DNA from: Mycolicibacterium peregrinum
GTDB lineage: Bacteria; Actinomycetota; Actinomycetes; Mycobacteriales; Mycobacteriaceae
DNA length: 64,000 bases
NCBI RefSeq assembly: GCF_002102345.1
Contig: NZ_LQPP01000074.1
Location: 21,222 to 85,221, forward strand
Reading direction: 5' to 3'
This document shows, in pieces, positions 8,327 to 17,748 of this stretch. The notes beneath the pieces were generated by a model. The model was not told the origin of the DNA. It saw only the letters and a list, made by a program, of their open reading frames with translations, and searched no databases. The stretch's first letter is position 1. Every line of letters begins with the position of its first letter. Both the position numbers and the translations under genes were made by a program.

Positions 8327-11300
8327 ATGACCACACACCACATCGAACCGGCATTGACCGGCACCGAGCTGCTGGTACCAGGGCGCGGTGGTGTGGTGCG
8401 GGTGTTGGGCGGGCCGGGCACCGGCAAGAGCTCGCTGCTGATCCACACGGCGGTCGAGCACATCGCGGCAGGCACCGATCCGGAGTCGGTGCTGTTGCTG
8501 ACCGGTTCGGCCCGGTTGCGGGGTGAGGCCAGGGCCGCCATCACCGCCAGCCTGCTCGGCGCGGGCACGCACGGTGTCGTGCGGGAACCGATGGTGCGCA
8601 CCGTGCATTCGTATGCGTTCGCGCTGCTGCGGCTGGCGGCTCAGCGCAACGGTGATCCGCCGCCGCGCCTGATCACCACCGCCGAACAGGACGGCATCAT
8701 CCGGGAACTGCTGGCCGGAGATATCGAGGACGGCGCGGATTCCCTGGTGGGCTGGCCCGAGCAGCTGTGGCCCGCGCTGAGTACCGCAGGCTTCGCCACC
8801 GAGCTGCGTGATCTGATGGCCCGCTGCACCGAGCGCGGCGTGGATCCGCGTGCCCTGCAGCGGCTGGGCCGTTCGGCGGGACGCCCGGAATGGTTGGCGG
8901 CGGGCCGGTTTGCCCAGGCCTACGAGCAGATCATGTTGTTGCGGTCGGCCGTCGGGATGGCCGCACCGCAGGCCACGGTCCCCGCGCTGGGGGCGGCCGA
9001 ACTGGTCGGTGCGGCGTTGGAGGCGCTCGGGACCGACGCGGATCTGCTGGCCGCCGAGCGGGCGCGGATCAGCCTGCTGCTGGTCGACGACGCCCAACAC
9101 CTCGACCCGCAGGCCGCGTTGTTGGTGCGGGTGCTGGCCGCCGGGGCGGGCTTGACCGTCATCGCGGGCGACCCGGACCAGACGGTGTTCTCCTATCGCG
9201 GCGCCGATCCGGTGCTGTTGAGCGACCATGGCGGGGAGGATGCCCCGGCGATCATCCTCACCCAGTCGCGCCGCTGCGCCCCCGCGGTCGCTGCGGCGAT
9301 CTCGGGTATCGCCCGCCGGCTGCCCGGGGTGGGCGCCGGGCGCGCGATGGAAGGCAACCCGGAGCATGGACAGGGTGCGGTGACGATGCGGTTGGCGGCC
9401 ACGCCGCATGCCGAGAACGCCTACATCGCCGACGCACTGCGCCGTGCTCATCTGGTGGACGGGGTGCCCTGGTCCGAGATGGCGGTGGTGGTGCGTTCGG
9501 TTCCGCGGGTGGGCGCGGCACTGGCGCGGGCACTGAGCGGCGCCGGGGTGCCGGTGCACGCCACAGGCGCCGATCTGGGGCTGGCCCAGCGGCCTGCGGT
9601 CGCGGCCCTGCTGGCGGTGTTGGAGGTGACGGCAGCCGGGAGACTCGACGGCGACAGCGCGCTCAACCTGCTCACCGGACCGATCGGACGCGTCGACCCG
9701 GTGACCCTGCGGCAGCTGCGACGGGCGCTGCGCCGTGCCGATGGTTCCACGCCACCAAGGGATTTCACCGATCTGCTCGTTGCCGCGATCGACACGGAGC
9801 CGGCCGGGTTGTCGGCCGAACACGTCAAGCCGCTGCGCCGGCTGCGGTCGGTGCTGGCCGCCGCCCGTCGCAGCCGGCGGGACGGCGCCGATCCGCGCCA
9901 CACCCTGTGGCAGGCCTGGAACGCCTGCCGGTTGCAGCCGCGCTGGTTGGCCGCCAGTGAGCGGGGCGGCACGATCGGCGCCCAGGCCGACCGTGACCTG
10001 GACGCAGTGACCACGCTGTTCGATGTGGCCGATCAATATGTGAGCCGCACGGCGGGGGCATCACTGCGTGGGCTGGTGGACCATGTGGCGACCTTGGGCT
10101 CGTCGATGTCGGCCTCGGATTCGAACGCCAGGCCCGACGCGGTCTCGGTGCTCAGCGCACACGCCGCACTCGGCCGTGAATGGGACTTCGTGGTGATCGC
10201 CGGAGTGCAGGAAGGACTGTGGCCCAATACTATTCCGCGCGGCGGGATCCTGGGTACGCAGAATCTGGTGGATGTGCTCGACGGGGTGGCCGCGCCCGAT
10301 GACCGCGCGGTGTCGACCCGGGCCCCCCTGCTCGCCGAGGAACGGCGGCTGTTGATGGCAGCGATGGGGCGGGCCCGGACCCGGCTGCTGGTGACCGCGG
10401 TCGACAGCGATGGCGGGGACGAATCGCTGCTGCCTTCACCGTTCTGTGCCGAACTGGCCGAGGTGGCAACGGAATCCGTGCCGCTTCCGCCATTGGCCGC
10501 CCCGCGGGTGCTGCTGCCGTCGGCGGTGGTCGGCCGGCTGCGGGCTGTCGTGTGCGCGCCGGAAGGCGCCGTCGACGACGAGTCCAGGTCCTGCGCGGCA
10601 ACCCAATTGGCCCGGCTGGCCGCAGCCGGGGTGCCGGGCGCGGATCCTTCGCAATGGCACACCATGACGGCGTTGTCCACCGAGGAGCCGTTGTGGTCTG
10701 AGACCGATGGCGTGGCGCCTGAGGTTGTGTTGTCGCCGTCCACGCTGCAGATGCTCACCGACTGCCCGCTGCGCTGGCTGCTGGAGCGCCACGGCGGCAG
10801 TGACGGGCGCGACGTGCGTTCGACGGTCGGGTCGTTGCTGCATGCACTGGTCGCCGACTCCGGAAAGACCGAGAGCCAGCTGGTCAACGACCTGGAAAAG
10901 GTCTGGGAGGACCTGCCTTTCGAGGCGAGGTGGTACTCGGACAACGAGTTGTCCCGTCACCGGGAGATGCTGGAAACCTTCACCCGCTGGCGCGCGGACT
11001 CCCGGGCACAGCTGACCGAGGTGGCGACCGAGATCGATGTCGAGGGCGTGCTCGTCGAACCGGGGCCCGACGGGCCGGGCGTTCGGGTGCGGGGCCGGCT
11101 GGACCGGCTGGAGCGGGACCAGGCGGATCGGCTCGTCGTGGTCGACCTCAAGACCGGTAAGAGTCCGGTCACCAAGGACGATGCGCAGAAGCACGCCCAG
11201 CTGGCCACGTATCAGCTGGCGGTGGCCGCGGGATTGCTGCCGCAGGGGGATCAGCCGGGCGGGGGCCGGTTGGTATACCTGGGCAAGGCAGGCGCGGCGG

Positions 11301-11482
11301 GCGCCACCGAACGCGAACAGGATCCGATGACTCCAGACACTCGCGCCGATTGGTTGGGCACGGTCAGCAGTGCGGCTGCGGCCACCGCCGGCCCGCAGTT
11401 CGTGGCCCGGGTCAACGACGGTTGCGCGAACTGCCCGGTGCGTTCGTCGTGCCCGGCCCAGGCTGCGGGGGACCGGTCATGA
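8327..11482 (+). CDS. adnA: AdnA, helicase-nuclease subunit of the AdnAB resection complex
   Basis: The 1051-aa protein has a UvrD-like motor with Walker A GGPGTGKSS (about 28-36) and Walker B VDDAQH (about 252), and a C-terminal RecB-like nuclease (GRLDRLE and VVVDLKTGK, about 922-945). Cysteines in TDCPLRW (about 813) and in GCANCPVRSSCP (about 1033-1042) are placed like the Fe-S clasp of AddB-type nucleases. AdnAB unwinds and degrades double-strand-break ends in mycobacteria. The ATG at 8327 gives a length close to the M. smegmatis protein; the frame extends 45 nt upstream. It overlaps adnB by ATGA. Confidence 0.94.
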   Translation: MTTHHIEPALTGTELLVPGRGGVVRVLGGPGTGKSSLLIHTAVEHIAAGTDPESVLLLTGSARLRGEARAAITASLLGAGTHGVVREPMVRTVHSYAFALLRLAAQRNGDPPPRLITTAEQDGIIRELLAGDIEDGADSLVGWPEQLWPALSTAGFATELRDLMARCTERGVDPRALQRLGRSAGRPEWLAAGRFAQAYEQIMLLRSAVGMAAPQATVPALGAAELVGAALEALGTDADLLAAERARISLLLVDDAQHLDPQAALLVRVLAAGAGLTVIAGDPDQTVFSYRGADPVLLSDHGGEDAPAIILTQSRRCAPAVAAAISGIARRLPGVGAGRAMEGNPEHGQGAVTMRLAATPHAENAYIADALRRAHLVDGVPWSEMAVVVRSVPRVGAALARALSGAGVPVHATGADLGLAQRPAVAALLAVLEVTAAGRLDGDSALNLLTGPIGRVDPVTLRQLRRALRRADGSTPPRDFTDLLVAAIDTEPAGLSAEHVKPLRRLRSVLAAARRSRRDGADPRHTLWQAWNACRLQPRWLAASERGGTIGAQADRDLDAVTTLFDVADQYVSRTAGASLRGLVDHVATLGSSMSASDSNARPDAVSVLSAHAALGREWDFVVIAGVQEGLWPNTIPRGGILGTQNLVDVLDGVAAPDDRAVSTRAPLLAEERRLLMAAMGRARTRLLVTAVDSDGGDESLLPSPFCAELAEVATESVPLPPLAAPRVLLPSAVVGRLRAVVCAPEGAVDDESRSCAATQLARLAAAGVPGADPSQWHTMTALSTEEPLWSETDGVAPEVVLSPSTLQMLTDCPLRWLLERHGGSDGRDVRSTVGSLLHALVADSGKTESQLVNDLEKVWEDLPFEARWYSDNELSRHREMLETFTRWRADSRAQLTEVATEIDVEGVLVEPGPDGPGVRVRGRLDRLERDQADRLVVVDLKTGKSPVTKDDAQKHAQLATYQLAVAAGLLPQGDQPGGGRLVYLGKAGAAGATEREQDPMTPDTRADWLGTVSSAAAATAGPQFVARVNDGCANCPVRSSCPAQAAGDRS

Positions 11483-14400
11483 CGCAATCCACACCGGCCG
11501 GCGTGCGCTACAGCCCGGCCGAATTGTCCTCCGCGCTGGGACTGTTCCCGCCGACCGAGGAGCAGGCTGCGGTCATCGCCGCACCGCCGGGGCCGTTGGT
11601 GGTCATCGCGGGCGCGGGCGCCGGTAAGACCGAGACCATGGCGGCCCGGGTCGTCTGGTTGGTGGCCAATGGCTATGCCACCCCGTCACAGGTACTGGGC
11701 CTGACCTTCACCCGCAAGGCCGCGGGACAGTTGTTGCGCCGGGTACGGACCCGGCTGGCCCGCCTTTCCGGTGCCGGTCTGGCGCCGGTGTCCGGTGGCG
11801 CCGATGAAATCGCCACGGTCAGTACCTATCACGCGTTCGCCGGCACCCTGCTGCGTGAGCACGGGCTGCTGCTCCCGGTCGAGCCGGACACCCGGCTGCT
11901 CAGTGAGACGGAGCTGTGGCAGCTGGCCTTCGACGTGGTGTGTGCGCACCCGGGGGAGTTGGCCATCGAGAAGACACCGGCCGCTGTCACCGGCATGGTG
12001 CTGCGCCTGGCCGGTGCGCTGGCCGAACACCTGGTGGACACCGATCAACTGCGTGATACGCACGTGGAGCTGGAGCGGTTGGTGCACACGTTGCCTGCCG
12101 GGCCTTATCAGCGTGACCGTGGGCCCAGCCAGTGGCTGCTCAAGATGCTGGCCACCCAGACCGAACGCACCGAGCTGGTGCCGTTGATCGACGCGCTGCA
12201 CCAGCGGATGCGCGCCGACAAGGTGATGGATTTCGGTATGCAGATGTCCGCGGCGGCGCGGCTGGCCGCGAATTTCCCGCAGGTCGGTGAGCAACTGCGG
12301 CAGCGTTTCCGGGTGGTGCTGCTCGATGAGTACCAGGACACCGGGCACGCGCAGCGGGTGGCGCTGTCCTCGCTGTTCGGCGGCGGCGTCGACGAAGGTC
12401 TGGCGCTGACCGCGGTCGGAGACCCGATCCAGTCGATCTATGGCTGGCGGGGCGCGTCGGCGACCAACCTGCCCCGGTTCACCACAGACTTTCCGCTGAC
12501 CGACGGGAGTCCCGCCCCGACGCTGGAACTGCGCACCAGTTGGCGCAACCCGCCGAGTGCCCTGCATCTGGCCAACGCGGTGTCGGCCGAAGCCCGGCGT
12601 CGTTCGGTGACGGTGCACGAACTGCGGCCCAGGCCCGATGCCGAGCCGGGCGCCATCCGGTGTGCGCTGCTCAATGATGTCGAGTCCGAACGTGATTGGG
12701 TCGCAGACCATCTGGCCCGGATCTACCACGGGGCGGTGGCACAGGGGAGGGCGGCGCCGACCGCAGCGGTGCTGGTGCGGCGTAACGCCGACGCCGCGCC
12801 GATGGCCGAGGCGCTCAGCGCGCGCGGGGTACCGGCCGAGGTGGTCGGGGTGGCCGGACTGTTGGCGGTACCCGAGGTGGCCGATCTGGTCGCGATGCTG
12901 CGGCTGGTGGCCGATCCCGCCGCGGGGTCCGCGGTGATGCGGGTGCTGACAGGGCCGCGGTGGCGGTTCGGCGCCCGCGACATCGCCGCGCTGTGGCGCC
13001 GGGCCAGAGAACTCGACGACCGGCCGGTGGGTGAGCCCAGCGCCGCGGAGATCGTCGCTCAGGCCGCTCCGGATGCGGATTCAGCCTGCCTGGCCGACGC
13101 GCTCTGCGATCCCGGTGCCGCCGAACACTATTCGCCTGCGGGCTACCAGCGGATCGAGGCGCTGGGGCGTGAGCTGACCATGTTGCGGGCACGTCTGAGC
13201 CACCCGCTGCCCGAGTTGGTGGCCGAGGTGCGACGGGTGGCAGGGCTGGATGCCGAGGCCCGCGCAGCCCGTCCGGTGGCGGCGGGTTGGACGGGGACCG
13301 AGAACCTCGACACGTTCTGTGATCTGGTCGCCGATTTCGCCGGGCGGTCGGGTGGGTCGGTGCTCGCGCTGCTGGCCTACCTGGATGTGGCGACCGAGGT
13401 GGAGAATGGCCTGGCACCCGCCGAGTTGACGGTGTCGCACGACCGGGTGCAGATCCTGACCGTGCACGCCGCCAAGGGGTTGGAATGGCAGGTGGTGGCG
13501 GTGCCGCACCTGAGCGGCCGGGTATTCCCGTCGACGGCATCGGCACGGACCTGGCTCACCGACTCGTCGGATCTGCCACCGCTGCTGCGCGGTGATCGTG
13601 CGACCGAGTCGGAGCTGGGTGTGCCCGTGCTCGACACCTCTGACATCAACGATCGGAAGATCCTGTCGGACAAGATCTCTGATCACAAGCGCAGCCTCGA
13701 ACAGCGGCGCATCGACGAGGAGCGCCGGTTGCTCTACGTTGCGATCACCCGCTCGGAGGACACCCTGCTGATCTCCGGGCATCACTGGGGCGCTACCGAG
13801 AGCAAGCCGCGTGGCCCCTCGGAGTTCCTGTGCGAGATCAAGGCCATCGTCGAGGATGCGGCTGCGCAGGGGCAGCCGTGTGGCGAGATCGAACAGTGGG
13901 CTCCCGACCCGTCGGCCGGTGAGGTCAACCCGTTGCGGGACAAGGCTGTCGAAGCGATCTGGCCGGCAGCCCCGGCCAGGGAGTCCGACGTCGACCGGGG
14001 TGCGGCGCTCGTGGCGCAGGTGTTGGCCGACGGCAGCCGGGCGGAACCGGGCTCGGAGCAGACCACTGACACTGGCACTGACACCGCCGACGACGTCGAC
14101 GCCGACGCGGAGGGCTGGGCAGCCGATGTCGATGCGCTTCTGGCCGAGCGGGATCGTGCGCCACAGGTCGCTCCGCTTGAGTTGCCCGGCCAGGTGTCGG
14201 TCAGCACCTTGGTGGAGTTGAGCCGTGATCGGGAGGCTGCGTTGCAGCGCCTGCACCGGAGGTTGCCGCAGCGCCCGGATCCGCATGCGCTGCTGGGCAC
14301 CGCGTTTCACGAGTGGGTGCAGCGGTTCTTCCATTCGGAGCGGCTTTTCGACCTCGACGACATCCCCGGTGCGGTGGACAGTGACAGCGGACGCGCAAGC

Positions 14401-14820
14401 GCCGCCGAACTGTCCGAATTGCAGGACGCCTTCGTCATGTCGTCGTGGGCCGCACGCACCCCGATCGAGGTGGAGGTGCCCTTCGACATGGCGATCGGAA
14501 CAACGCGAACCACCGTCGTGCGCGGCCGTATCGACGCGGTGTTCGCAGACGAGGACGGCACGACCACCGTGGTCGACTGGAAGACGGGCGAGCCGCCGGC
14601 CACACCGGAAGCCATGGCGCAGGCCGCGGTTCAGCTTGCGGTTTATCGCCTGGCCTGGGCGTCGCTGCGTGGGTGCGCACCAGAGTCGGTGCGGGCCGCG
14701 TTCCACTATGTGCGCTCGGGGCGGACCGTCTGCCCGGATGCGCTACCAGGGGAAGACGAGTTGGTTGCTCTGCTGAGAGAACCCATGCCCGCGACGGTGG
14801 ATCGGGGACACGAGTTCTAG
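11479..14820 (+). CDS. adnB: AdnB, lead helicase-nuclease subunit of AdnAB
   Basis: The 1113-aa protein starts at ATG 11479 inside the adnA stop (ATGA), implying translational coupling and 1:1 synthesis. Motifs in order: Walker A GAGAGKTETM (about 44-52), LTFTRKAAGQ, Walker B LLDEYQD (about 284), QSIYGWRGA, the helicase motif VHAAKGLEW, and a C-terminal nuclease (FHEWVQRFF, GRIDAVFAD, VVDWKTGEP, about 1032). Published work identifies AdnB as the main motor. A long frame upstream of 11479 in adnA is not part of it. The stop TAG overlaps the stop of the convergent DUF2231 gene. Confidence 0.95.
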   Translation: MTQSTPAGVRYSPAELSSALGLFPPTEEQAAVIAAPPGPLVVIAGAGAGKTETMAARVVWLVANGYATPSQVLGLTFTRKAAGQLLRRVRTRLARLSGAGLAPVSGGADEIATVSTYHAFAGTLLREHGLLLPVEPDTRLLSETELWQLAFDVVCAHPGELAIEKTPAAVTGMVLRLAGALAEHLVDTDQLRDTHVELERLVHTLPAGPYQRDRGPSQWLLKMLATQTERTELVPLIDALHQRMRADKVMDFGMQMSAAARLAANFPQVGEQLRQRFRVVLLDEYQDTGHAQRVALSSLFGGGVDEGLALTAVGDPIQSIYGWRGASATNLPRFTTDFPLTDGSPAPTLELRTSWRNPPSALHLANAVSAEARRRSVTVHELRPRPDAEPGAIRCALLNDVESERDWVADHLARIYHGAVAQGRAAPTAAVLVRRNADAAPMAEALSARGVPAEVVGVAGLLAVPEVADLVAMLRLVADPAAGSAVMRVLTGPRWRFGARDIAALWRRARELDDRPVGEPSAAEIVAQAAPDADSACLADALCDPGAAEHYSPAGYQRIEALGRELTMLRARLSHPLPELVAEVRRVAGLDAEARAARPVAAGWTGTENLDTFCDLVADFAGRSGGSVLALLAYLDVATEVENGLAPAELTVSHDRVQILTVHAAKGLEWQVVAVPHLSGRVFPSTASARTWLTDSSDLPPLLRGDRATESELGVPVLDTSDINDRKILSDKISDHKRSLEQRRIDEERRLLYVAITRSEDTLLISGHHWGATESKPRGPSEFLCEIKAIVEDAAAQGQPCGEIEQWAPDPSAGEVNPLRDKAVEAIWPAAPARESDVDRGAALVAQVLADGSRAEPGSEQTTDTGTDTADDVDADAEGWAADVDALLAERDRAPQVAPLELPGQVSVSTLVELSRDREAALQRLHRRLPQRPDPHALLGTAFHEWVQRFFHSERLFDLDDIPGAVDSDSGRASAAELSELQDAFVMSSWAARTPIEVEVPFDMAIGTTRTTVVRGRIDAVFADEDGTTTVVDWKTGEPPATPEAMAQAAVQLAVYRLAWASLRGCAPESVRAAFHYVRSGRTVCPDALPGEDELVALLREPMPATVDRGHEF

Positions 14821-15308
14821 CCCTCGCCGGAGCGCGCCAGATTGGCGATCTCGGATCCCCACACCGAGCGCGCGCCGAGGTCACCTATGCGGTAGATCTG
14901 GACCATCGAGGCGACCCCCACCACAACGGCGACCACGGCGACGACCCCGTGATAGATCAGCCGCTGGCTGTGGTCGCGCCGTTCGGCGAAGTGCAGGCCC
15001 ACCAGCGCCAGCGCGACCACCAGTAGGGCGAGCGAGAAGTAGATCATGGTGTCGCCGAGCTCGGCGTGTTCCTGCAGGACGGCGTCCTGCGCGGGTCGGA
15101 GATCGTAGAGCCATTCGCCGGCGTACGTCGTGAGTGGCGTCAAACCCGTTGTCACTACGGCCAGGATGAGCGTGAGCCACAGCAGATGCCCACGCCGGGC
15201 GGCGGGCCACAGCGCGCAGAGAACGACCAGCGCCGCGGTCAGCGGTGCGAGTACCACCAGCGCGTGGACGAGCAGGACGTGGGCGGGCAGACCGTCGATC
15301 ACTGTCAC
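14817..15308 (-). CDS. DUF2231 membrane protein
   Basis: The 163-aa protein has four predicted transmembrane helices (about 7-31, 37-58, 86-107 and 119-140) and opens with GLPAHVLLVHALVVLAPL, the conserved start of DUF2231. The family is uncharacterised; some members occur with haem or cytochrome proteins. The stop codon shares the CTAG palindrome with the adnB stop. It lies in a three-gene insertion relative to the M. tuberculosis order adnB-Rv3200c, and probably forms an operon with the upstream VIT gene, about 36 bp away. Confidence 0.75.
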   Translation of the reverse strand: MTVIDGLPAHVLLVHALVVLAPLTAALVVLCALWPAARRGHLLWLTLILAVVTTGLTPLTTYAGEWLYDLRPAQDAVLQEHAELGDTMIYFSLALLVVALALVGLHFAERRDHSQRLIYHGVVAVVAVVVGVASMVQIYRIGDLGARSVWGSEIANLARSGEG

Positions 15309-15344
15309 GGGAACTCCTTGGCCGGGCGGGATGATGCGAACGCC

Positions 15345-16070
15345 TCAGGTGATGGTGGTGCCCACCAGAAGGCCGATCAGATAGGTGATCACCAGGGCCA
15401 GGCCACCGCCGATCACGTTGCGCAGCACCGCGCGTCCCTTCGGTGCCCCACCCAGCCCGGCAGATACCGCTCCGGTGAGCATCAGCGCCAGCAGCACCGC
15501 CACCACGGTCACCGGGATACGCCACGTCGTCGGTGGGATCAGGATCGCGATCAACGGCAGCAGCGCACCGATGGTGAAGGACAGCGCCGAGGATGCTGCC
15601 GCCTGCCACGGATTGGTCAGATCCTTGGGATCTATACCCAATTCGACCTCGGCGTGCGCGGCGAAGGCGTCGTGGTCGGTGAGTTCCTCGGCCACCGTGC
15701 GCGCGGTCGTCGACGACAGACCCTTGGCCTCGTAGAGTGCGGCCAACTCGTCCAATTCGGCCGCTGGATCATCGCGCAACTCACGGCGTTCCTTGTGCAG
15801 CAGGGCGCGTTCGGTGTCGCGTTGCGTACTCACCGAGACGTACTCGCCCAACGCCATCGAGACTGCGCCGGCGGCCAGGCCTGCGATGCCGGCGGTCAGG
15901 ATCGGCGCTTGCTCCACCGTCGCCGCGGCCACACCCACCACGATGCCTGCGGTGGAGACGATGCCATCGTTGGCGCCCAAAACCCCGGCGCGAAGCCAGT
16001 TCAGCCTGGACGACAGTGACCCGACGTGCGGCTCGGAGGGATGGCTGGGGTTCGTCACGATCCCGACCAT
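15345..16070 (-). CDS. VIT1/CCC1-family iron/manganese transporter
   Basis: The 241-aa protein matches the VIT1/CCC1 fold: helix 1 with ANDGIVSTAG, helix 2 with AAGAVSMALGEYVSVSTQRDTE, a cytoplasmic helical domain rich in Glu (EEL, HDAFAAH, 95-145) that binds metal in plant VIT1, then three more helices. Family members export Fe2+ or Mn2+ from the cytoplasm. No metal-responsive leader was found upstream. The alternative start MVTNP-like internal sites are less likely. The metal specificity is inferred. Confidence 0.88.
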   Translation of the reverse strand: MVGIVTNPSHPSEPHVGSLSSRLNWLRAGVLGANDGIVSTAGIVVGVAAATVEQAPILTAGIAGLAAGAVSMALGEYVSVSTQRDTERALLHKERRELRDDPAAELDELAALYEAKGLSSTTARTVAEELTDHDAFAAHAEVELGIDPKDLTNPWQAAASSALSFTIGALLPLIAILIPPTTWRIPVTVVAVLLALMLTGAVSAGLGGAPKGRAVLRNVIGGGLALVITYLIGLLVGTTIT

Positions 16071-16188
16071 ATCGGTCGAAATCGCGGGCCACCAGCAACG
16101 ATAGCCTTGCCAAACTTTGGTTCGGCAGGGGTTCGAATCCGGTTCGTGCGGTGAAACCCGTTGGTGGCCAGGTGCTCTGGTAGAGAGG

Positions 16189-16578
16189 CTACGAGTTGCG
16201 GTACACCCGCAGTGCGGTGGTGATCATCGGGATCTGCAGCGGCAGCCGGGCGATCGCCACGATCCGCATCGGCCAGGGCTTGTCCCACCACAGCCGGACC
16301 ATGTTCACGTTGCCGGGGAACACTGCGATGAACAGGGCCACGGCGGCCAGTGCGCCGAGGCGCCGGGTACGGGGCGCGGCGAGCAGGGCACCGGTGGCCA
16401 GCTCGCCGACGCCGGAGGCGTAGGTGTAGAAGCGGGCGCTGCCGGGCAGTTCGGCCGGGATGATCGAGTCGAAGGGTTTGGGCGCGACGAAGTGCAGCGT
16501 GCCCATGCCAAGGAGCAGGGCAGCCATGCGTTGGGCGGTGGGTGCGGAGGAGATCCGCTGAGCCTGGGGTGCGGTCAT
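16189..16578 (-). CDS. DoxX-like small membrane protein
   Basis: The 129-aa protein has four hydrophobic helices and the DoxX-type segments GMGTLHFVAPKPFD, ASGVGELATGALLAAP and FPGNVNMVRLWWD. Members are involved in thiosulfate oxidation or redox homeostasis in some bacteria; the role here is unknown. The frame is open far upstream because of high GC, but the ATG at 16578 begins the conserved part and the longer frame runs antisense to the K+ channel. It is divergent from that channel gene. Confidence 0.78.
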   Translation of the reverse strand: MTAPQAQRISSAPTAQRMAALLLGMGTLHFVAPKPFDSIIPAELPGSARFYTYASGVGELATGALLAAPRTRRLGALAAVALFIAVFPGNVNMVRLWWDKPWPMRIVAIARLPLQIPMITTALRVYRNS

Positions 16579-16653
16579 GGTTACATTGTGGCGTGCGTCT
16601 GATCGGAACGATCCCGGCACATCCCGGGGTGCTTTGCTCGATGATGGGGTCGC

Positions 16654-17748
16654 GTGGCTAAAGGCAGGCTGCGGCGCCGACTCGCCGCGATGGACCCGAA
16701 CCTGACTTCGCGCCCGGATGCCGCGCTCGTCGATGTGCTGCGCATCCCCGAGCCGTTCGTCAGTCCGGCCCGCAAGATCTTCATGCGGGTGCTGTACGCG
16801 TTGGGAGCGCTGTTCGCGGCGGTGCTGATCGTCTACGCGGACCGCTACGGGTATCGGGACAACGACAGTGTCCCGGATCCCGACAATCCGTTGACGTTCC
16901 TGGATTGCCTGTACTACGCGACGGTGTCGCTGTCCACCACGGGCTACGGCGACATCACGCCGTACTCGGATTCGGCCCGGCTGGTGAACGTCATCGTCAT
17001 CACGCCACTGCGGGTGGCCTTCCTGATCGTTCTCATCGGTACCACCGTGGAAACCCTGACCACCCAATCCCGGCAGGCGCTGAAGATTCAGCGATGGAGG
17101 AACAAAGTGCGCAACCACACCGTCGTCATCGGATACGGCACCAAGGGCCGGACGGCGGTCGCCGCAATGGTCGGCGACGAGGTCTCCCCGGCCGACATCG
17201 TCGTCGTCGACGAGAACGCGGCCGCGCTGGAACGCGCCAAGGGCGCTGGGTTGGTGACCGTGCACGGCGACGCCACCAACTCCGGTGTCCTGCGGCTCGC
17301 GGGCGCCCAGCACGCCAAGTCGATCATCGTCGCGGCCGACAACGACGCCAGCGCGGTACTGGTCACGTTGACGGCCCGCGAGTTGGCTCCCAAAGCCAAG
17401 ATCATCGCGGCGGTGCGGGAGTCGGACAACCTGCACCTGCTGAAGCAGTCGGGTGCGGACTCCACGGTCGTGTCGTCGGAGACCGCCGGCCGCCTGCTCG
17501 GTATCGCGACGCAGACCCCGAGCGTGGTGGAGATGATGGAGGATCTGCTGACTCCCGACGCCGGGTTCGCCATCGCCGAGCGCGAGGTCACGCCCAAGGA
17601 GGAGGGGGGATCTCCGCGCCATCTGCACGACATCGTGCTGGGTGTGGTGCGTGGCGGCCGGTTGGTGCGGGTCGACGCGCCGGAGGTCGATGCGCTGGAG
17701 GCCGGCGACCGGCTGCTCTACATCCGCAGCGCGGACGCCGAGCGATGA
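16654..17748 (+). CDS. Two-helix K+ channel with TrkA-N/RCK domain (Rv3200c homologue)
   Basis: The 364-aa protein has a cytoplasmic N-terminus, TM1 (about 48-66), a pore loop with selectivity filter STTGYGD (about 102-108), TM2 (about 120-137), then a cytoplasmic NAD-binding RCK domain (VVIGYGTKGRTA, about 150) and a second regulatory lobe. This is the layout of MthK-type K+ channels. The GTG start at 16654 is used. The stop overlaps the nudC start (ATGA), an arrangement kept from Rv3200c-Rv3199c, which suggests coordinated expression. Confidence 0.9.
   Translation: MAKGRLRRRLAAMDPNLTSRPDAALVDVLRIPEPFVSPARKIFMRVLYALGALFAAVLIVYADRYGYRDNDSVPDPDNPLTFLDCLYYATVSLSTTGYGDITPYSDSARLVNVIVITPLRVAFLIVLIGTTVETLTTQSRQALKIQRWRNKVRNHTVVIGYGTKGRTAVAAMVGDEVSPADIVVVDENAAALERAKGAGLVTVHGDATNSGVLRLAGAQHAKSIIVAADNDASAVLVTLTARELAPKAKIIAAVRESDNLHLLKQSGADSTVVSSETAGRLLGIATQTPSVVEMMEDLLTPDAGFAIAEREVTPKEEGGSPRHLHDIVLGVVRGGRLVRVDAPEVDALEAGDRLLYIRSADAER

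Noticed and set aside
8252..10036. 594-codon frame antisense to adnA
   Set aside because: High-GC DNA keeps antisense frames open; it has no domain, is rich in His/Arg/Gln/Pro and lies fully over adnA.
16118..16150. GGTTCGAATCC resembling a tRNA T-loop
   Set aside because: No matching acceptor, D or anticodon arms can be folded around it; possibly a chance palindrome or an old tRNA fragment.
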